The position numbers and the translations under genes were made by a program. Of a DNA stretch of 64,000 nucleotides, positions 45,845 through 58,147 are shown in pieces (within the stretch, counting starts at the first letter, position 1; each line of letters opens with the position of its first letter). The stretch covers positions 1,741,001 to 1,805,000 of the forward strand of contig JARHVA010000021.1 in NCBI GenBank assembly GCA_037957365.1, written 5' to 3'. This stretch comes from Torreya grandis. Taxonomy: Eukaryota > Streptophyta > Pinopsida > Cupressales > Taxaceae. The notes beneath the pieces are model-generated. The model had not been told where the DNA came from, searched no databases, and saw only the letters and a list, made by a program, of their open reading frames with translations.

Positions 45845-46697
45845 TGCACAAAATTGTATTTGAAGACATGTAATTCTGTGGAGATAAGGCAAACATAAGG
45901 ACATATTTTCACTTATCCTCAATTTTGAGGTACCTGGAAGCATTTTCAGACTTCAGAGCAAACTAGAGATATGTTCTACATTCCAATCTGGTTTCAACCA
46001 TGTGTTGGGTGTCTGGATATGAGGTCATTTTTGTAATTTTTAATGCCTCAAATTTAACCTTTCAACAGACTGTGTAGAAGGCCCTATAGACTAGTTTGCA
46101 TAAATCTAAAGTTTTGAGAGACATGGAGAGGTTTTCACTTCTCGATGTAAACTAGGGAATTATCCTAGACCTTGAGATGAATTAAAATATGTGTTGAATT
46201 TTCTATGACAATTTTGTTAAATCCATTTTGTAATTCCATTTTTTGAGACTTTTGGCAGGAAATCCACATGATTGTGAGATTGCATTGACAATAGTAATGT
46301 GGAAGGTCTATCCGTGGGTTCTAGGACTTTTTGAAGGTCTGCTACCAATTTGTATGTATTCTTAGAGTATCTATTTGAAAATTATGAGGGTTGGTCATGT
46401 ACTCACTTTTTAGGGAAATCGATCGGTTTGTACTATAAGTGAACCCAGAGATGTAGGCATTACCAAACTCCGTTATCACGTGCTTGTCGTGACTTGATTC
46501 TATTTATGCATTCTTTTTCTGCATTTTGATTAATCTTGTTTACTAATCACTATTGAATGCATAAATAGTTAAAATACTATAAAATGTCAAATTCAATTTT
46601 GTTTCCTTGAATGTTTCAATAAATTGAGTAATTTGACAAAAGTATCCAAGGTAAACTTTTTGCGCATTGAATCAATGTCGAGTTTATGGATCAAGTT

Positions 46698-46708
46698 TGG
46701 TATCAGAG
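46698..46708 (+). promoter_or_regulatory. Primer-binding site, unit 1
   Basis: TGGTATCAGAGT, one base from the canonical initiator tRNA-Met site, directly after the LTR end. Confidence 0.9.
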
Positions 46709-46759
46709 TAGTTCTTGCCTATCATTAATAGCTTTTTTGCAGTGTGTATGGCTATTTGG

Positions 46760-47780
46760 GACCTACTTAAAGCCATGGATTTGTACCCATGGATGCAGTT
46801 ACCCACAATGCTTTTGATATTAGGCACAATGATACAAATGATTATGTCACGTCGAAGAGATCAGACACAACAGATGGCAGAGCTAAATATAATGGTGGTA
46901 AACATGAGTACACATCAGTACACATAGGATCAATAGATCATCGAAATTTAACAAAAAGTTGATTTTCTTTCTAATCAATTAGTAGAAGAGTCAGGATGGA
47001 AGAAATGTCATTGAGATGATCCCAATACTTCAACCAGTCCAATATGTAGTCATTGCTCAAGACATGGACATGTGGTAGAACATTTCTAGTTGCAATACCC
47101 TGATCATGCATTGTAGTGGTTTCAACAGAGAAACATGGGTAGAGGAAAGACTCCTACTATCCCAAGTACCAGTCAGCATTCAAAATCCCCAGTTTAATAG
47201 AGGACACCATCTAGACCTCTGGATATTATCTTACAATCCATGAGAGCCTCCAAATAGAGTATTCCAGTCATTTCAAAGGGATGTGTCATTACACTTATTT
47301 TCAATGGAGACATCAGAATAAGTTATGTGACCATTGATGTAGTACATCAATTGGGCTTGCCAACATTTCCACTACCACATGCTAAAATACTTGGCACATA
47401 GAATGGTATTATCTGAGGTATTGCAACATGTTTCACCTTACAATTTGTATTTGGGAGACAGTTCTCAGACATGGTGACTCTCTATATCATCTCATTATAG
47501 ATGGATGAGATGGTTCTAAAAAATTTATATCTCTTCACTCGACAAGCATCCTTCATAGATGATGGCATAGAGCTTCATTTGGATCACACTTGGATCATGC
47601 AGTTTGAGATAGGGTAGGTCTTTAGACCCAGTCATGATGATTCTAGTCAGACATCAGACTCGTATGTACTAGGTGACCATCAAGAACATGAAGGCAAGTC
47701 ACATGATGATCCATAAGGTGACTACTAAAAGAGTCAGACCCACACCAAGATTCTATAGCGAGTAAGGAATCTTAGGTGTA
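46760..47780 (+). pseudogene. Gag knuckle and protease-like remnant, unit 1
   Basis: Plus-strand frames with stops contain HNDTNDYVTSKRSDTTDGRA near 46830 and CSHCSRHGHVVEHF near 47050, a CCHC knuckle whose last Cys is Phe. A protease-like segment follows: GDIRISYVTIDVVHQLGLPT near 47310, TLQFVFGRQFSDMVTL near 47440, MDEMVLKNLYLFTRQ near 47505. The spacing follows retroviral-type proteases, but the DSG position reads GDI, so no active site is left. No RT follows. Confidence 0.75.
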
Positions 47781-48571
47781 TTTTGGGTTTATCCACTTGT
47801 ATTTACTTATAAAACTAGCATAAATAATGTGCTAGTTAGGATGTATGAATAAGACCCATATGGGTAATATTGTGACATACATCATGCACAATTGTTAAAA
47901 GACCCAAGGGGCACTATGTGTATCTGTATATACATGCATTATATAAATTGTAGTTTATTTTGTTATGGAGTCACCTGTAGAGAAGTATTGATTCATAGGT
48001 TTATCATACTCAAGTTGTCTTCTCACATTTTGATAGACATTTTCCATTAATAATAGTATATGCAGATTAGGGTATGCTTGTTTCTATTAAGTGTTATTCT
48101 GTAGAGAATAGTTTAACAGACCTAGAAAGCACTAGGTTTACATGTGTAATTTTATAGAGTCCATTAAGGCAATGCAACAAAAGAGGACATTGATGGACGT
48201 GCTACTATGCATGCATAAATGCCATTGTAGCCATGCAACAAAAGAAGACATGGATGGATATATAGAATCTCATATTTGTATAGAAACTCATTGCATTTTG
48301 AATCCTATTTCTGTGTAGAGGCTATTGATAGCCGTGTAGCAGCAAAAGAATTATGGAAGATGTGATCAATCAATTGTTTCAAGTGTTATAGGTGCAGTTG
48401 AGGAAATTGAGTAAACTGATAAGACCCGTCAGAGTATATTTGGAACCAACTAGCATCCAAGGGATCATTAGAGTTAGAGCCAAGAGCCAAAGCCATATAA
48501 AGATCTTCACCTAAATTACTAGGTCCAGTACCAACTTTTTGAGGACAAAAAACCCTCTTAAAGGGGAGGAT
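47781..48571 (+). other. 3' untranslated part of unit 1 with polypurine tract
   Basis: No frame. Ends AAAGGGGAGGAT (48560-48571) just before LTR 2, the polypurine tract. Confidence 0.7.
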
Positions 48572-49727
48572 TAATCTAAAAGACAATTTGTAAAAGATAT
48601 TGAAGCAGATAGAAACCTATATCATTGAATAGGGCCCATTGAGACCTTTCCAACGATATGTAGAATGAAAAAAATGAAGCTTGTATGCTCTTTGTACAGT
48701 CAGTCAAAGTTCTAATCAAAATAAGTCAATAAGAAGTCAAAGTTGGTCAAAGTGATGATGTGGCAGAAACATGGACCAATGAGAATGTGACATGTGGTAG
48801 TCAGTTCATATAAAAATATTGATTTTAGTTTCTCATCTTTATCTTTGATAGGTGTATTCGGCAAAAGGCCAGCTACAGGGACCATAGTCGATGGAGTCCA
48901 CTTTTGTCTTGGAGGGGGACCCTACTTCCAATAAAACTATAGAGCATCCAGTTGGACGTCAACAGGTATCAAATTATGAGTGGTCCACATGGTGGGTCCT
49001 CAAGCCACCATGTGGCTTGCCACCACATTTATTTCTCCATAGTCCATTTTTATTATTTATGCCAACTCAAACCTGAGTTGGGATGGTAAAGATCTGAGTT
49101 GGGGTGGAAAATCCAAGTTACCCTGAATGAAATAAGCCCAAGCATGGATGGGAGTACATTTACCTAGATGCCATTTACCATGGTTCAAAGGAGTCATGTT
49201 TTATATTTTAACATGACTGGGTCGTGTTTAACATGAAACTCATTCTCTATCGTGTTTCGACAAAATTCCAACCAAAGGGTCTATCAACAAATTAACATGC
49301 CACGAATGGCACCGGAATATCATGACACATCTAAACTTTCCATCGCTGAGTCACCAACATGCCAACCATCAAAGCTTCCAATGCCACTAATGAACCTAGC
49401 TCAGATGCTGAGAATAGTAGGTGTTAATTCCAAGTTGGGTCAAGCATAGACTGATAAGCCAATGTAATTTGAGTCACAATTTACCATGGTCGAGGCATAT
49501 TTTCTATGGGTCAAGTCACCACGGGACCCAACATACATGCCTCAAGGTTAACACACCACATGACACAACCACCATGGATTCCCATGAATCCCCAAGCATT
49601 TTGCATGTGCCTTGCCTAATAAAAGGCATTTGGCATTGAAACAACCACGAATCCATGCTAATAAAAGCCCAACCAATTTGTATTCTTATCCATGTGGGAT
49701 ATTTGGATATGGGTTAAAACCAAATGC

Positions 49728-49796
49728 AATGCCATCAGAATCGAACCATGCCATTCTGGATAAAAGGATAACATCCTCACCATTATACCCACGGTC
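49728..49796 (-). ncRNA. tRNA-like module, copy 2 (antisense in LTR 2)
   Basis: Best B-box of the set: the minus strand has GGTATAATGGTGAGGAT followed 30 bp later by ATGGTTCGATTCTGATGG, where GGTTCGATTC fits the tRNA B-box consensus. Stem GGATGTTATCC is imperfect. Located just upstream of the LTR TATA box (49805-49813) and pointing away from it. Confidence 0.55.
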
Positions 49797-49804
49797 TCAA
49801 GAAC

Positions 49805-49813
49805 TATATAAAG
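49805..49813 (+). promoter_or_regulatory. TATA box of gag-type LTR 2
   Basis: TATATAAAG. Confidence 0.75.
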
Positions 49814-50699
49814 TGGATGAAATTGTATTTGAAGACATGTATTTCCATGGAGACAAGGTAGACATAAGGACCTATTTTCACTTATCCTTAGTTTTGAGGT
49901 ACTTGGAGTCATTTCTAGACTTTGTAGCGAACTAGAGATATGTTCTAGATTTTGAGCTGATTCCAACCATATATTGAGTGTCTGTAAATGACATCATTTG
50001 TTGTACTTTTAAATGCCTCAAAGTGAACCTTTTATTAGATTGTGTAGAAGGCCATATACACCAGTTTACATAAACGTCAAGTTTTGAGAGACTTGGAGAG
50101 GTTTTCACTTCTCAATGTAAACTAGGAAATTATCCTAGACTCTGAAATGAATTCAATGATATGTTGAATTTCCTATGACAATTTTATTAAAGCTATTTTT
50201 CAAGTCCATTTTTGATACTTTTGGCAGTAAATCCACAGGATTGCAAGATTGCATTGACGACAGTAAGGTGGAAGGTCTATCTGTGGGTTTTAGGACTTTA
50301 TGAAGGTCTATTGCTGATTTGTATGTAGTCTTAAAGTATCCATTTGATGATTTACTTTTCAAGAAAATAGATCGGTTCGTACTATAAGTGAACCCAGAGA
50401 TAGGCATTGTCGAACTCTATTATCACATGCTTGTCATGAGTTGATTCTATTTGTGCATTATTTTTCTATATTTTATTTATTAATCACTATTGAACACATA
50501 AATAGCTAAAATACTATAAAAGGAAAATTTTAGTTTCATTTCCTTGAATATTTCAAGAATTTGAATAATTTGACAAAAGTATCCAAGGTAAACTTTCTGT
50601 GCACTGAATCAGTGTAGAGTTTACAGATCAGGTTTGGTATCAGAGTGGTTCTTGCCTATCATGAACATCTTTTTCATATTGTGTGTGGCTATTTGGGAC

Positions 50700-51720
50700 C
50701 TACTTGAAGCCATAGATTTACACCCATGGATGCCGTTGACCACAATGCTTTTGATATTGGGCACAATGATACAAATGATTGTGTCATGCCGAAGAGAGTA
50801 GACACAATGTATGGCATAACTAAATACAATGGTGGTGAATGTGAGTACACATCAGTGCACATAGGATCAATAGAGCATCAAACTTCAGCAAAAAGTTGAT
50901 TTTATTTTTGATCAATTAATCGAAGAGTCAGGATAGAATAAATGCCATCAAGATGATCCTAGTACTTTACCCAGTCCAATATGTAGTCATTGCTCAAAAC
51001 GTGGACATGTGGTAGAACATTGTTGGTTGTGATATACTGATCATGCACCACAGTGGTTCCAATAGAGTAATGCAAGCAGAGGAAAGACTCTTGCTATCCC
51101 AAGTACTAGTTAGCATTTAGAATCCTTAGTTCGATAGAAGACACCATCTAGACCTCCATATATTATCTTACAATCCACGAGAACCTCCAGATAAAGTATT
51201 CCAATCATTTCAGAGGGATGTGTCATTAGACTTATTTTTTATGGAGACATCAGAACATGTTATGTGACTGTTGATGTAGTACGTCTATTGAGCTTGCCAA
51301 CATTGCCACTATTTCATTCTAAAATAGTTGGCACATGGAATGGCATTATCTGAGGTATGGTAACATGTTTCACCTTGCAATTTACAATTGGGAGATAGTT
51401 CTCAGACATGGTGACTCTCGATATCATCTCATTGGAGATGGATGAGATGGTTCTAGGAAATTTATATCTCTTCACTTGGAAATCATCTTTCAGAGATGAT
51501 GGCATAGAGATTTTCTTGCATCACACTTGGATCATGCAGTTTGAGATAGGGTAGGTCTCTATACCCAGTCATGATGATTCAAGTTAGACATAAAAATTGT
51601 ATGTATCAGGTGACCATCAAGAACCTAAAGACGAGCCACATGATGATCCATAAGGTGACTACTGAAGGATTCAGACCCACACTAGGATTCTATAGGCTAT
51701 AAGGAATCTTAGGTGTATTT
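50700..51720 (+). pseudogene. Gag knuckle and protease-like remnant, unit 2
   Basis: Parallel to unit 1. The knuckle reads CSHCSKRGHVVEHCWL near 50990, with all four CCHC ligands intact. The protease-like part reads GDIRTCYVTVDVVRLLSLPT near 51250 and SDMVTLDIISLEMDEMVLGN near 51400. Stops interrupt the frame. Confidence 0.78.
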
Positions 51721-52504
51721 TGGGTTTATCCATTTATATATACTTATAAAAACAACATAAATAATGTGCTAGTTAGGATTTATGAATAAGACCCATATGG
51801 GCAATATTATGACATCATGCCCAATTGTTAAAAGACCCAAGGGGCACTGGTTGTATCTCTATATACATGCATTATATAAATTGCAGTTTGTTTTGTTATG
51901 GAGTCACCTATAGAGAAGTATTGAGTGACAAGTTTATCATACTCAAGTTGTCTTCTCACATTTTGGTAGATGTTTTTCATAAACAATAGTATATGCAGAT
52001 TAGGGTATGTTTGTTTTTGTTAAGTATTATTCTGCATAGAACAGTTTAGTAGACCTAGAAATCACTAAGTATACATGCATACTTATGTAGAGTCCATCAA
52101 GGCAATGCAACAGAAGAGGATTTTGATGGACGTGTTATTATCCATGCGTAAATGTCATTGTAGTCATGCAACCAAAAAAGACATATATGCATATGCAAAA
52201 TCTCAAATATTTATAGAAACTCATTGCATTTTGAATCCTAATTCTGTGTAGAGGCTATTGATGACCATTCAATAGTAGAAGAATTGTGGAAGATGTGATC
52301 AATTGATTGTTCCAAGTGTTATAGGCACAGTTGTGGAAATTGAGTAGACTGATAAGACCCATCAGAGTATCTTCAAAATCAATTGGCATCCATGGGATTA
52401 TCAAAGTTAGAGCTAAGAGCTAGATCCATGTAAATATCCTCACCTAAAGTACCAAGTCTAGTACCAAATTTTTAAGGACAAAAATCCCTCTTAGTGGGGA
52501 GGAT
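51721..52504 (+). other. 3' untranslated part of unit 2 with polypurine tract
   Basis: No frame. Ends TAGTGGGGAGGAT just before LTR 3. Confidence 0.7.
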
Positions 52505-53667
52505 TGATCTAGAGGACAATTCGTAAAAGATCCTAAAGTAGACAAAAACCTACACCATTACGTATGGCCCATTGATACCTTTCCAATGGTATGTGGAATG
52601 CAAAAAATGAAGCTCATATGCTCTTTATGTAGCAGGTCAAAGTTCCAATCAAAACAAGTCAACAAGAAGTCAAAACTAGTCAAAGTGATGACATGGCAGA
52701 AATGTGGAGCGATGAAAATGTGACATGTGGCAATCAGTTCATGCAAAAATATTGGTTTTGGTTTCTCATCTTCATCTTTGACAAAAGGTCGGCTACAAAG
52801 ATCGTAGTTGGTGGGGTCCAATTTTGTCTCAGAGGGGAACCCTACCGCTGATAACGTTGTGGAGCATCTAGTTAGACATTGGCAAGTGCCAAATTATGAG
52901 TGGTCCACATGGTGGGTCCTCAAGCCACCATGTGGCTTACCACCACATTTATTTCTCCATAGTCCATTTTTATTACTTATGCCAACTCGTACCTGAGTTT
53001 GGATGGTGAAGACCTGAGTTGGGATGGTGAAGATCTAAGTTTGGGTGGAGAGCCCAACTTAACCCGAATGAAATGAGCCTGAGCATGGATGGGAGTCCAT
53101 TTACTCAGATTCCATTTAGCCTGGTTCGAAGGAGTTATGTTTTATATTTTAACATGACTAGGTCGTGTTTAACATGAAACCCGTTCTCTACCATGTTTTG
53201 ACAAAATTCCAACCAAAGGGTCTATCAACAGATTAACGTGCCACAAATGACACCAAAATATTGTGACACGTCCAAACTTTCCATAATTGAGTCATCAACA
53301 TGCCAACCATCAAAGCTTTCAATGCCATCGATGAACCCAACTCAAATGTTGAGAATCGTAGGTGTTAATGCCAAGTTGGGTCAAGCATAGACTAATAAGC
53401 CAATGTCATCTGAGTCACAATTTACCATGATCAAGGCATATTTTCTATGGGTAAAGTCACCACGGGACCCAACATACATGCCATGAGGTTAGCATGCCAC
53501 ACAACACAACCACCATGGATTCCATGAATCCTCAAGCATTTTGCATGTGCCTTGCCTAATCAAATTCATTTGGCATTGAAACAACTACGAACCCATGCTA
53601 ATAAAAGCCCATCCAATTTGTATTCTTATCCATGTGGGATATTTGGATATGGGTTAAAACCAAATGC

Positions 53668-53738
53668 AATGCCATTGAAATCAAACCATGCCATCTCGGG
53701 TAAAATGATAACGTCCTCACCATTATACCCATGGTCTC
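53668..53738 (-). ncRNA. tRNA-like module, copy 3 (antisense in LTR 3)
   Basis: Minus strand CCATGGGTATAATGGTGAGG and GGCATGGTTTGATTTC; B-box with one change from GGTTCGATTC. Same relation to the TATA box at 53745-53753. Confidence 0.5.
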
Positions 53739-53744
53739 AAGCAC

Positions 53745-53753
53745 TATATAAAG
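53745..53753 (+). promoter_or_regulatory. TATA box of gag-type LTR 3
   Basis: TATATAAAG. Confidence 0.75.
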
Positions 53754-55495
53754 TGCACGAAATTGTATTTGAAGACATGTATTTTCGTGGAGACAAGGTA
53801 GACATAAGGACCTATTTTCACTTATCCTCAATTTTGAGGTACTTAAAGCCATTTCTAGACTTCGGAGCGAACTAGAGATATGTTCTAGATTCTGAGCCGA
53901 TTCCAACCATTGTCGAGTGTCTATAAATGACATCATTTGTTGTAATTTTTAATGCCTCAAAGTGAACCTTTTAGCAGATTGTGTAGAAGGTCATATACAC
54001 CAGTTTACATAAATCTCTAGTTTTGAGAGATTGGAGAGGTTTTCACTTCTCGATGTAAACTAGGAAATTGTCCTAGACTCTGAGATGAATTCAATGATAT
54101 GTTGAATTTCCTATGAAAATTTTATTAAAGCTATTTTTCAAGTCCATTTTTGATACTTTTGGCAGGAAATCCAATGGATTGCAAGATTGCATTGACGACA
54201 ATAAGGTGGAAGGTCTTTCCATGGGTTATGGGACTTTCTGAAGGTTTGTTGACAATTTGCATGCAGTCTTAGAGTATCCAATTGATAATTGTGAGTGTTG
54301 ACCATGTACTCACTTTTTAGGAAAATATATCAGTTCTTACTATAAGCGAACCCAAAGACGTAGCCATTGTCAAACTCCATTATCACATGTTTGTCATGAG
54401 TTTGATTCTATTTGTACATTCTTTTTCTGAATTTTGATTAATCTTGTTTATTAATCACTATTGAATGCATAAATAACTAAAATACTATAAAAAGTCAAAT
54501 TCAATTTCGTTTCCTTGAGTGTTTTAAGAAATTGAGTAATTTGACAAAAGTATCCAAGGTAAACTTTTTGCACACTGAATTAGTGTAGAGTTTATAGATG
54601 ATCCGTAAACTGACACTTATTTCCATGTATAAATTCTTTACCTTGAATCCTTTAGTCAAATTACACAATTTCTTGAAACACTCAAGGAAATGAAACAAAA
54701 TTTGACCTTTTAATACATATTTATCTCAAACCCTGAAGTGCTCAATTTTATGTTAAAATGTTATATTTGACTAATTATGCATTAAATAATGATTAAAAAA
54801 CAAAATTAATCAAAATATAGAAAAATAATTCATAAATAAAATCAACTCACGATAAACACTTGATAACAGAGTTCGGTAATGCCTATGTCTCTGAGTTTTC
54901 TTATAGTACAAACTAAACAATTTCTTTGAAAAGTGAGTACACAATGAATTTATCAACATTGTCACATGGATACTCTAAGATTGCATACAACTCAAAAAAT
55001 AGCCCTTCAAAAAGTTCTGAAACCCATGGATAGACCTTCCACCTTCTTGTTGTGCAAATGCAATCTCACAATCCTGTGAATTTTTGCCAAAAGTCTTGAA
55101 AATGGACTTACAAATTGGCCTTATAAACTTTTTAAAATGTAATTTAACATATTTTTAAATTTGTCTCGGAGTCTAGGACATTTCCCTAGTTTACACTGAG
55201 AATTGAAAACCTCTCCAAGTCCCTCAAAACTTGGGATTTCGTAAACTAGTCTATTATGGCCTATACACAGTCTGTTAATGCTTCACTTTGAGGCATTAAA
55301 AATTATATAAAATGACCTCATATCTAGACACTCAACATATTTTTGGAACCACCTTGGAGTCTAGAACAAATCTCTAGTTTACTTCAAAGTCTGAAAATAA
55401 CTCTAGGTACCTTGAAATTGAGGATAAGTGAAAATGGGTCCTTATGTCTGCCTTATTTCCACAAAAATACATGTCTTCAAATACACATTTGTGCA

Positions 55496-55504
55496 CTTTA
55501 TATA
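55496..55504 (-). promoter_or_regulatory. TATA box of the left minus-strand LTR
   Basis: Minus strand TATATAAAG. Confidence 0.7.
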
Positions 55505-55515
55505 GTGATTGGATT

Positions 55516-55585
55516 CCATGGGCATAGTGTTAAAGACTTATCTCTTTTTGAGGATAAGTCATGGGTTCAATTCCCATGGCATAAC
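55516..55585 (+). ncRNA. tRNA-like module, copy 4 (antisense in the LTR)
   Basis: GGGCATAGTGTTAAAGAC (A-box/D-arm-like), CTTATC paired with GATAAG around a TCTTTTTGAG loop (anticodon-arm-like), then ATGGG-TTCAATT-CCCAT, a perfect five-base-pair T-arm with a seven-base loop. No intron, clear anticodon or full acceptor stem was established. Tail GGCATAAC. Confidence 0.6.
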
Positions 55586-56467
55586 ATTTTCTTGTTATCC
55601 TAACTAATTATCCCATACTTGGGGAATGATAAGGTAACAAAGGCTTTAAATAGCCTTTCCTAAACGCTATAACTTGTGGCTTAGGCCACATATCACCTTT
55701 TACTGATCCCAATCTCCAATGTTGGCATAGTGACTTTGAATTAATGTGGGTTGTTTGGAATGTTTGGTTGGATTGTTGACTTTCCTCGATCGTGGCATAA
55801 AACCTTCTTGGTGTCGTGGCATGGAACATTTGAGCAAGGTAAATAATTAATCACATAAGATTATAATGTGATTATTAAATAAAATTTGCTATGTAAATAG
55901 AGAGGTTGTGTAAATACACATGGTGGCTTGAGGACCCACCATGTGTAATATTCTCAATTCGACACTTGTGACATTTGTCGACTTCCAACTAGATGCTCTA
56001 TCATCTCCATCGGCGGTAGGGTCCCCCTCTGAGACAAAAGTGGACTCCACCAGCTATAGTCCCCGTAGCCGGCCTTTTGCCAAATACACCTATCAAAGAA
56101 AAAGATGAGAAACCAAAACCAATATTTTTGCATGAATTGACTACCACATGTCACATTCTCATTAGTCCACATTTTTGCCACATCATCACTTTGACCAAGT
56201 TTGACTTAACTTTGATTTGTCATAACATTTGTATATAAATTTGGATTTGATTTGTTCAAAATATGTCAAAAAGATTGAAACGAGCTCTATGCCATGGAAC
56301 TGGCTTAAAAACATTCCATGATGATCAATTTTTGTAGTTTGACCAACTTTGACCTCTTTTTGACTTGTTTCGACTAGAACTTTGACCGATTGCACAAGGA
56401 ACATACGAGCTTCATTTCTCACATTCTACATACCATTGGAAAGGTCTCAATCCTTTTCAAAATATCA

Positions 56468-57480
56468 ATCCTCCCTATTAGGAGGGATTTTGGTCTACCA
56501 AACGCTGGTACCCAATTGAAATGCCAGTCAGTTTTGAAGAATTACGATGGGTCTTTATCGGTCTACTTAGGTTCTGCAACTACGCCTATAACACTTGTAA
56601 TAATAGATTGATCACATCTTCTACAAACCCTCTGTTGTTGTACGAACATCAATATCCTCTACATAGAACTAGGATTTGATGACTTCCTCTACTGCATGGC
56701 TTCACAAGAACCTCTACATAGATAAGCCTAGTGATCTTCTATGTTGCTGTTAAACGGTCTTCTACAATATATCAAGTACAGAACCTGAATCATAGCATAG
56801 AGATAATAGTGTCAAAATGTGATTCATTACTCAAAAATGTAAAAGGCCTAAAAATAAGGCATGAATTATACGAAATCTTGCAACTGCCAATAAGGTCACA
56901 ATATATCAAACTGTCTACCCATTGTCACATCCTGTAAATGATGAACTACCAAACACTGAAATAATCACTAATGCAACTGCAAGACAAGTTTGTCAATGTA
57001 AACAAAATATAATATTGGTTGTGACCATGTAACAATACATTTCCCCAATGGGTCTTATCAATGCATCCAATCAAACACATGAAAAAAATAGATGCATCCA
57101 AAATAACAGTTATTTCGATGCAAGTACTGTAGGAAAAATGAATCCTACCCAATAACCTGTGAAACTGCCATCAAATCTTCCAAGTTCATCAATGAGTTAA
57201 ATTCCTAAATAATTTAATAGGAAACTCATAAATCTAACATTGAATATTCCAAAAATAGAGCTTTCCAAAACATAGTGTAAGAATTAAAAACTCTGCATGA
57301 TAAACCTATCTCAAAGTGTTCCCACCGTAGTAGCTCCAAAAATACATATATCAACCCACTAATCATGACAACATGAAATTAAAAAACTGTTTACTAATCG
57401 TCTTTATCAGATTCTCCTATTTAGAGTGTTCAATTTTCTTAGTAAATTTACTGACATCTACATGGGTTGATTGAACAAAA
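56468..57480 (-). other. 3' untranslated part of the minus-strand element
   Basis: Begins at the polypurine tract next to the left LTR. Part of 56500-56720 is the reverse complement of the plus-strand units' 3' tail (for example GATGTGATCAATnnATTG). No coding frame was recognised in the remainder. Confidence 0.6.
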
Positions 57481-58142
57481 ACTCCATTAATAACTTTATC
57501 CACAGGTTTATAAACCATCTTTTTCTTACCATTACCAGGATGGTGGGATAGTTGAAGTTTCCAACACTTTTTAGCCTGATGTCCACTAACATGACAATAA
57601 GTGCAAACATCCCTCTACGTAGGTGAGGTCACCTGTTTTCCATTTCTCGCTTTGCCAGTACGAGAATGGTCTTTAGCACCTACAAGTTCCTTCAACAAAG
57701 CTTGTATTTTCAAACAATATGCGACACAATGGTTATTTAATCCGTAAAATGTACAAGGAAAAGAATGCAATATCTTTTGAATTTCAAAACCAAATTTATT
57801 AAATGGAAAAAATGAATCAAAATTATTCGAATTCACATTCCTATTGGTGCCTTTTCTGGTGTTAGAATGAGGACTTGGAATCTCAATACCTTTGTTACCT
57901 GATTTCTTACACCGCTCATCATTCCTTTGTAGGGAGGAATTTTGCTCTACTAGTGGCCTCGAATCTTGGCTATCAGAAGCTTGTCCTTTTTCAACAATAG
58001 AGGAACTCTCTCCAACATCCACTTTCTCACTAATGTAACCCAATCCTGCATGGTGATATCTATGCTCTACCTGTATTAGATTAACAATGCCTTGGCCATT
58101 CTTACCAAGACCCCTTCCATAAAATCCCATTTTTTATAACAG
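57481..58142 (-). pseudogene. G-patch C-terminal part and two CCHC knuckles
   Basis: The minus-strand frame from 58130 has 171 codons. It starts MGFYGRGLGKNGQGIVNLIQ and goes on to HHAGLGY, the second half of a G-patch (an RNA-helicase-binding glycine motif). A Ser/Asn-rich linker follows, then FPCTFYGLNNHCVAYC (57750-57700), a knuckle with its second Cys changed to Tyr. After a stop near 57615 comes a canonical second knuckle, CTYCHVSGHQAKKC (57608-57567). The first half of the G-patch lies on the other side of the nested copia insertion. Confidence 0.85.
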
Positions 58143-58147
58143 TTTAG
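58143..58147. repeat. Target-site duplication TTTAG, left copy
   Basis: Precedes TGTCAGG. The right copy is 62124-62128. Confidence 0.95.

Larger units (their letters stand above)
44594..46693 (+). repeat. Gag-type LTR 1
   Basis: About 2100 bp, start decayed to TAACCTAGAGG, end GGATCA followed by AGTTTGGTATCAG. Contains the TATA box and the antisense tRNA-like module. Confidence 0.88.
48572..50630 (+). repeat. Gag-type LTR 2
   Basis: 2059 bp, TAATCTAAAAG to ACAGATCA, followed by GGTTTGGTATCAGAG. Confidence 0.92.
44594..54599 (+). mobile_element. Non-autonomous LTR element array (LTR-int-LTR-int-LTR), gag/protease type
   Basis: LTRs of about 2.1 kb start at 44594, 48572 and 52505, giving units of 3978 and 3933 bp. 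LTRs run TGATCTAGAGG to GATCA and are followed by TTTGGTATCAGAG (initiator tRNA-Met primer site). The internal regions of 1.87 kb end in a polypurine tract AAGGGGAGGAT. Internal regions encode only a gag zinc knuckle and a protease-like segment; no RT or integrase was seen. The third LTR is not followed by an internal region but abuts an oppositely oriented LTR. Confidence 0.9.
52505..54599 (+). repeat. Gag-type LTR 3, arm of a head-on inverted pair
   Basis: About 2095 bp, TGATCTAGAGG to TTTATAGAT, lacking its last two bases (CA). It is followed immediately by the reverse complement of an LTR of the same family (54599-56467). Confidence 0.93.
54599..56467 (-). repeat. Left (3') LTR of the minus-strand element
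   Basis: Minus-strand TGATATTTTGAAAAGG to ACGGATCA, about 1869 bp. Lacks ~50 bp present at the start of the plus-strand LTRs. Confidence 0.92.

Noticed and set aside
49612..49966. 107-codon frame MPNKRHLALK-type and its antisense in the LTRs
   Set aside because: Lies within the U3/R part of the gag-type LTR over the TATA box and tRNA-like module; partly conserved only because LTRs are alike.
55516..55585. Functional tRNA gene
   Set aside because: T-arm is good, but acceptor stem and anticodon are not convincing, and the five copies differ in the stems. Reported as tRNA-like only.
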